Made by a program: the position numbers and the translations under genes
Shown here: positions 61,050-64,000 of the stretch, one piece after another
Layout: each line of letters starts with the position of its first letter
Numbering within the stretch: the first letter of the stretch is position 1
Assembly: GCF_000284595.1 (NCBI RefSeq)
Contig: NC_017671.1
Coordinates: 2,823,001-2,887,000, forward strand
DNA: 64,000 nt
Direction: 5' to 3'
DNA from: Stenotrophomonas maltophilia D457
GTDB taxonomy: Bacteria; Pseudomonadota; Gammaproteobacteria; Xanthomonadales; Xanthomonadaceae
The notes under the pieces: generated by a model
Databases searched by the model: none
Seen by the model: only the letters and a program-made list of their open reading frames with translations
What the model was told of the DNA's origin: nothing

Positions 61050-61125
61050 GGGGCCATAGCTCAGCTGGGAGAGCGCCTGCATGGCATGCAGGAGGTCAGC
61101 GGTTCGATCCCGCTTGGCTCCACCA
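61050..61125 (+). tRNA. tRNA-Ala(GGC), copy 1
   Basis: 76-nt cloverleaf with GGGGCCA/TGGCTCC acceptor stem, anticodon GGC in GCATGGCATGC, T-loop GGTTCGATCC and encoded CCA. Confidence 0.97.
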
Positions 61126-61179
61126 ATCTTTCGGCATTAGGCCGTCGAAAGGTCGCTAAAGAACATTGATGAGAATTGC

Positions 61180-61255
61180 GTCCCCATCGTCTAGAGGCCT
61201 AGGACATCACCCTTTCACGGTGGCGACCGGGGTTCGAATCCCCGTGGGGACGCCA
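61180..61255 (+). tRNA. tRNA-Glu(TTC), copy 1
   Basis: 76-nt cloverleaf with GTCCCCA/TGGGGAC acceptor stem, anticodon TTC in CCCTTTCACGG, T-loop GGTTCGAATCC and encoded CCA. Confidence 0.97.
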
Positions 61256-61273
61256 CTCATCACGAACAACGAG

Positions 61274-61300
61274 GACCCGGCCGATAACCGGGTCTTTTTT
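61274..61300 (+). terminator. Terminator between tRNA pair 1 and pair 2
   Basis: GACCCGG/CCGGGTC stem followed by TTTTTT. Confidence 0.85.
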
Positions 61301-61392
61301 GTTCACCGCCTACCGGCATTCAGGTTGTGGCGTTGCGGTTCCCCTGCCCTCGTGGCGACGGTCGAACCTTAACGAAAAAGTTCAAAAAAAAC

Positions 61393-61421
61393 TTCCACAA
61401 ACGTGAACACGCAGGTATGAT
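61393..61421 (+). promoter_or_regulatory. Promoter of tRNA pairs 2 and 3
   Basis: TTCCAC, 17 bases, TATGAT, with a GC-rich discriminator, 17 bases before tRNA-Ala copy 2. A separate promoter, so pair 1 and pairs 2-3 are two transcripts. Confidence 0.7.
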
Positions 61422-61438
61422 AGGCGGCTCGGTAACAC

Positions 61439-61514
61439 GGGGCCATAGCTCAGCTGGGAGAGCGCCTGCATGGCATGCAGGAGGTCAGCGGTTCGATCCC
61501 GCTTGGCTCCACCA
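61439..61514 (+). tRNA. tRNA-Ala(GGC), copy 2
   Basis: Identical in sequence to copy 1. Confidence 0.97.
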
Positions 61515-61563
61515 CTTTCGACATTAGGCCGTCGAAGGTTCTACAACTTGAAGTTTTTCGTGC

Positions 61564-61639
61564 GTCCCCATCGTCTAGAGGCCTAGGACATCACCCTTTC
61601 ACGGTGGCGACCGGGGTTCGAATCCCCGTGGGGACGCCA
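61564..61639 (+). tRNA. tRNA-Glu(TTC), copy 2
   Basis: Identical in sequence to copy 1. Confidence 0.97.
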
Positions 61640-61684
61640 GTTTCAAAACGGACTCTGCTCCCGGCAGATCATCCGGAGTTTCAT

Positions 61685-61760
61685 GGGGCCATAGCTCAGC
61701 TGGGAGAGCGCCTGCATGGCATGCAGGAGGTCAGCGGTTCGATCCCGCTTGGCTCCACCA
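61685..61760 (+). tRNA. tRNA-Ala(GGC), copy 3
   Basis: Identical to copies 1 and 2; no promoter is seen between pair 2 and pair 3, so it is processed from the pair 2 transcript. Confidence 0.97.
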
Positions 61761-61807
61761 CTTCGACATTAGGCCGTCGAAGGATCTACAACTTGAAGTT
61801 TTCGTGC

Positions 61808-61883
61808 GTCCCCATCGTCTAGAGGCCTAGGACATCACCCTTTCACGGTGGCGACCGGGGTTCGAATCCCCGTGGGGACGCCA
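61808..61883 (+). tRNA. tRNA-Glu(TTC), copy 3
   Basis: Identical to copies 1 and 2; the spacer before it (CGACATTAGGCCGTCGAAGG and following) is shared with pair 2, showing recent duplication. Confidence 0.97.
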
Positions 61884-61890
61884 ATTCTTG

Positions 61891-61918
61891 AAAACCCCGA
61901 CTCCGGTCGGGGTTTTTC
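61891..61918 (+). terminator. Terminator after tRNA array
   Basis: AAAACCCCGAC...GTCGGGGTTTTT stem-loop with a T-run. Confidence 0.9.
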
Positions 61919-61945
61919 TTTGCCTGTGATTCCTGGGAAGGCCCT

Positions 61946-61964
61946 ATCCACGCATGGTGTGGAT
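61946..61964. repeat. ATCCACG-type palindrome
   Basis: ATCCACGCATGGTGTGGAT, same subfamily as at 4787, 30539 and 32277. Confidence 0.65.
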
Positions 61965-61984
61965 GGCTTCACCCCGATTACAGC

Positions 61985-62401
61985 TCAGAACCGCCGATAC
62001 ATCCCGATCGATGCCGGCGCCGTGGGCGCGAAACCAAACTGTGCGTACAACCGATGCGCCTCGCCATCGGCCAGCAGGCTGACGTACGCCGATGGCGGCA
62101 GGTTGGCCTGCATCCAGCCATCCAGGCGCCGCATCACTTCCTTGCCCAGGCCCTGCCCCTGCAACCGCGGCAGCACCGCGATATCACAGACCTGCAGGTG
62201 GCAGCCGCCATCGCCGACGATACGGCCCATCGCCACCAGCTCAGTGCCCTGGTAGGCACACACGCCGAATAGCGTATTGGGCAGCGCGCGGGCGGCCGCT
62301 TCCCGGGCCTTGGCACTGAGGCCTGCAAGCACGCGCAACCGGCAGTAGTCCTCGACCGTGGGCACGGCTTCGCGGAACTGGCAGGTGATGGAATCAGTCA
62401 T
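61985..62401 (-). CDS. GNAT-family N-acetyltransferase
   Basis: 138 residues from ATG 62401 (GGAG 7 bases upstream). GNAT core: GTELVAMGRIVGDGG, VCDIAVLPRLQGQGLGKEVM (the acetyl-CoA loop QxxGxG) and RLYAQFGFAP. Substrate unknown. Upstream codons of the frame are not needed. Divergent from the HMCES-like gene. Confidence 0.88.
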   Translation of the reverse strand: MTDSITCQFREAVPTVEDYCRLRVLAGLSAKAREAAARALPNTLFGVCAYQGTELVAMGRIVGDGGCHLQVCDIAVLPRLQGQGLGKEVMRRLDGWMQANLPPSAYVSLLADGEAHRLYAQFGFAPTAPASIGMYRRF

Positions 62402-62477
62402 GCGGCATCTCCAGATGGGTCGGGCTATCCTGCCGCATCCACGTCGCAGCCGCTGCGACCCAGGCCCCCAGAGTCCC

Positions 62478-63434
62478 ATGTGCTATTCCGCCCTGATCCG
62501 CGCTGACTACGCCAAGCTGGTACGCGAGTTCGGCGCCATCCTGTCGCTGGAGGAGTTCGCCGAACTGTACGCACACGATCCAGGCAAGAAACGGCCGAAG
62601 ACGCCGAAGGCGATGGATGACGGGTTCGCCGGTGCGCGTACCGAACAGGGCCGGGCCATCGTGGCGAAGATCCAGCAATGGCATGCGCAGGAGCAGCAGG
62701 CGCTGGAGGCTGAACTGGTCCGGCAGCGCGAACGACGCGATATTGCCCACGCCACGCTGGCCACCCGGCCCACGCAGAAAGCGCGCAATGACCTGCGCGT
62801 GGCCGGTAACCGCATCGAGCGCGCGCAGGCCCGGCTGGACGACCTGCATCGGGTGCAGCTGCTGCCGCGCGACAACCGCATTTTCCCCGGCACCTACGCG
62901 CCGGTGATGGTCAGCGAGAACGGCCGGCGCGTGATCAAGCCGATGCGCTACCAGTGCCGGTTGCCGGACAAGCCGGCGCGCAACGACGTGCTGTACCCCG
63001 GCACCTACAACGCGCGGCGCGACAGCCTGGAAGGTTACTGGCGGGGTGCGTTCGGACTGCGCCACGGCGTGGTGGTGGTGCAGGCGTTCTACGAGCACGT
63101 GCCCCGCCACGCCATCGCCGGCCGCAGCCTCGGTGCCGACGAAAAGGAGCAGGACGTGGTGCTCGAATTCCGCCCCGATCCACCCCGCGACCTGCTGCTG
63201 GCCTGCCTCTGGGCGGAATGGGAAGGACCGGAAGGCCGCCTGCTTTCGTTTGCCACGATCACCGACACACCGCCCAGCGACGTCGCCGCTGCCGGGCATG
63301 ACCGCGGCGTGGTGCCGATCCGCAGGGAACACCTGGACGCCTGGCTCAACCCCGAACCGGATGATCTGGCGCGCCAGTACCGCATCCTCGATGACCGCGA
63401 GGAAATCCGTTACGTGTACGAGGAAGCGGGCTGA
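62478..63434 (+). CDS. HMCES/YedK-type abasic-site protein (SRAP), divergent with helical insertion
   Basis: 318 residues. SRAP proteins crosslink to abasic sites in single-stranded DNA through Cys2. All four active residues are present: Cys2 (MCYSA), Asn178 in TYNARRDSL, Glu206 in AFYEHV and His274 in AAGHDRGVV, with the KPMRYQCRLP strand. It is about 90 residues longer than E. coli YedK because of a charged helical insert (about residues 35-125: KIQQWHAQEQQALEAELVRQ etc.), a likely coiled coil. ATG 62478 puts Cys at position 2 after Met removal, which the mechanism needs. Confidence 0.85.
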   Translation: MCYSALIRADYAKLVREFGAILSLEEFAELYAHDPGKKRPKTPKAMDDGFAGARTEQGRAIVAKIQQWHAQEQQALEAELVRQRERRDIAHATLATRPTQKARNDLRVAGNRIERAQARLDDLHRVQLLPRDNRIFPGTYAPVMVSENGRRVIKPMRYQCRLPDKPARNDVLYPGTYNARRDSLEGYWRGAFGLRHGVVVVQAFYEHVPRHAIAGRSLGADEKEQDVVLEFRPDPPRDLLLACLWAEWEGPEGRLLSFATITDTPPSDVAAAGHDRGVVPIRREHLDAWLNPEPDDLARQYRILDDREEIRYVYEEAG

Positions 63435-63557
63435 GCGCCGGACGCGAATGAAAAACCGCGCGTGGGCAGGGCTCCTGGATCAGGGATTGCCGCCGCGCAT
63501 CGCAGACGTGAGGATTCAGCCCCCGCAGCTTCCCCCTGCCGGTGCGTGGCGAGCGGC

Positions 63558-63938
63558 TCAGGCCTTGGCGCTGGAGCGTCCCACCGCACGCACCAGCGCC
63601 CGCGACAGATCGGCCGACAGGTACGGCTTGACCAGCAACAGGCCGGCCAGCATCGGCGCAGGCAGCTGCTCGGCCAGCATCCCGGTGGCCAGCACGAACG
63701 GAATGCCACGCGCCGAAAGCGCTGCAGCCACTGGCTCACTGGTCTCGTTGCGGGCCAGCCGGTAATCCAGCAGGGCCACGTCAGGAGTGCTCTGCTCCAG
63801 CAGCCGCAGGGCCTCGGACACACTCGCGGCAAGCCCGACCACAGTCGCACCGGCATGCACCAGCTGCATCTGCAGCAGGGCCGCACTCATCTCGTCGTTC
63901 TCGACCACCAGCACCCTCAGGTCCTGCAACACTGTCAT
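63558..63938 (-). CDS. Single-domain response regulator (REC)
   Basis: 126 residues consisting only of a receiver domain: VLVVENDEMSAALLQMQL (acidic pair), VALLDYRLARN (phospho-Asp near 58), a Thr/Ser (VLATG) and a conserved Lys (LLVKPY). It lacks an output domain, so it works as a CheY-like phosphorelay sink or partner, often with a hybrid kinase. AGGAG 9 bases upstream of the ATG. The other 60 bases to the window edge carry no gene that can be assessed. Confidence 0.85.
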   Translation of the reverse strand: MTVLQDLRVLVVENDEMSAALLQMQLVHAGATVVGLAASVSEALRLLEQSTPDVALLDYRLARNETSEPVAAALSARGIPFVLATGMLAEQLPAPMLAGLLLVKPYLSADLSRALVRAVGRSSAKA

Positions 63939-64000
63939 CAGCTACCGCTCCTGGAGGCAATTGCACGTCGGGAGTATAGCTACCAAGGGGCCAATGCCGA

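Noticed and set aside
60932..61822. Short ORFs over the tRNA cluster
   Set aside because: They follow tRNA sequence and change frame with it; no coding character.
61050..61883. CRISPR-like spaced repeats
   Set aside because: The repeated units are complete tRNA genes with cloverleaf folds, not short direct repeats with variable spacers; no cas genes are present.

Overview
This 64 kb window is chromosomal DNA from a high-GC gammaproteobacterium, almost certainly Stenotrophomonas (S. maltophilia complex, Xanthomonadaceae). The evidence is the many GTAG-headed short palindromes (the SMAG repeat type known from S. maltophilia), a Xanthomonadales-type LexA box in front of an imuA-imuB-dnaE2 cassette, very GC-rich third codon positions, and the mix of TonB receptors and one-component regulators. 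No phage, insertion sequence, CRISPR array or rRNA was seen. Most of the window is core or soft-core metabolic and regulatory DNA.

Layout. 0-13.4 kb: three LysR/hydrolase neighbourhoods, a TonB receptor, cdh and several small exported proteins. 13.5-19 kb: lactate utilisation cluster lldP-lldR-lldD-dld on the minus strand with two LldR/PdhR-type operators. 19-35 kb: MgtC-like protein, SDR, AraC and LysR regulators, an alpha-amino-acid ester hydrolase, an MFS exporter, a large GH3 glycosidase with an unusual N-terminal domain, a sterol-desaturase-like membrane enzyme, and a DsbA-like/cyclase pair. 35-40.4 kb: SOS mutagenesis cassette imuA-imuB-dnaE2. 41-44.2 kb: vitamin B6 neighbourhood, with a MocR/PtsJ regulator broken by a 1-base frameshift, divergent from yggS, a class I glutamine amidotransferase and a 74-residue protein, the last three joined by ATGA overlaps. 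44.8-50.3 kb: self-contained haem/iron uptake operon (ECF sigma, FecR anti-sigma, TonB receptor with signalling domain, ChaN-like protein, its own TonB). 50.9-57 kb: minus-strand arginine acid-resistance set (DcaP-like porin, AdiC-like antiporter, AdiA-like decarboxylase, then a CDF cation exporter) with a consensus FNR/Anr box upstream. 57.5-61 kb: DsbG-like and TlpA-like thiol proteins, GlxA-type and MerR regulators. 61.0-61.9 kb: three tandem tRNA-Ala(GGC)/tRNA-Glu(TTC) pairs. 62-64 kb: GNAT, HMCES/YedK-type abasic-site protein and a single-domain response regulator.

Most worth a second look: the frameshifted PtsJ with its paired direct-repeat operator; the GH3 enzyme carrying what looks like a catalytically dead endonuclease/exonuclease/phosphatase domain; the porin-adiC-adiA unit with an FNR box; the HMCES homologue with a long helical insertion; and GTAG repeats that supply an in-frame alternative start (MAWIYN) to two unrelated regulators. 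Nothing seen amounts to a clearly new defence or mobile system. Coordinates were read by eye and family assignments come from recognised motifs, not from database searches.
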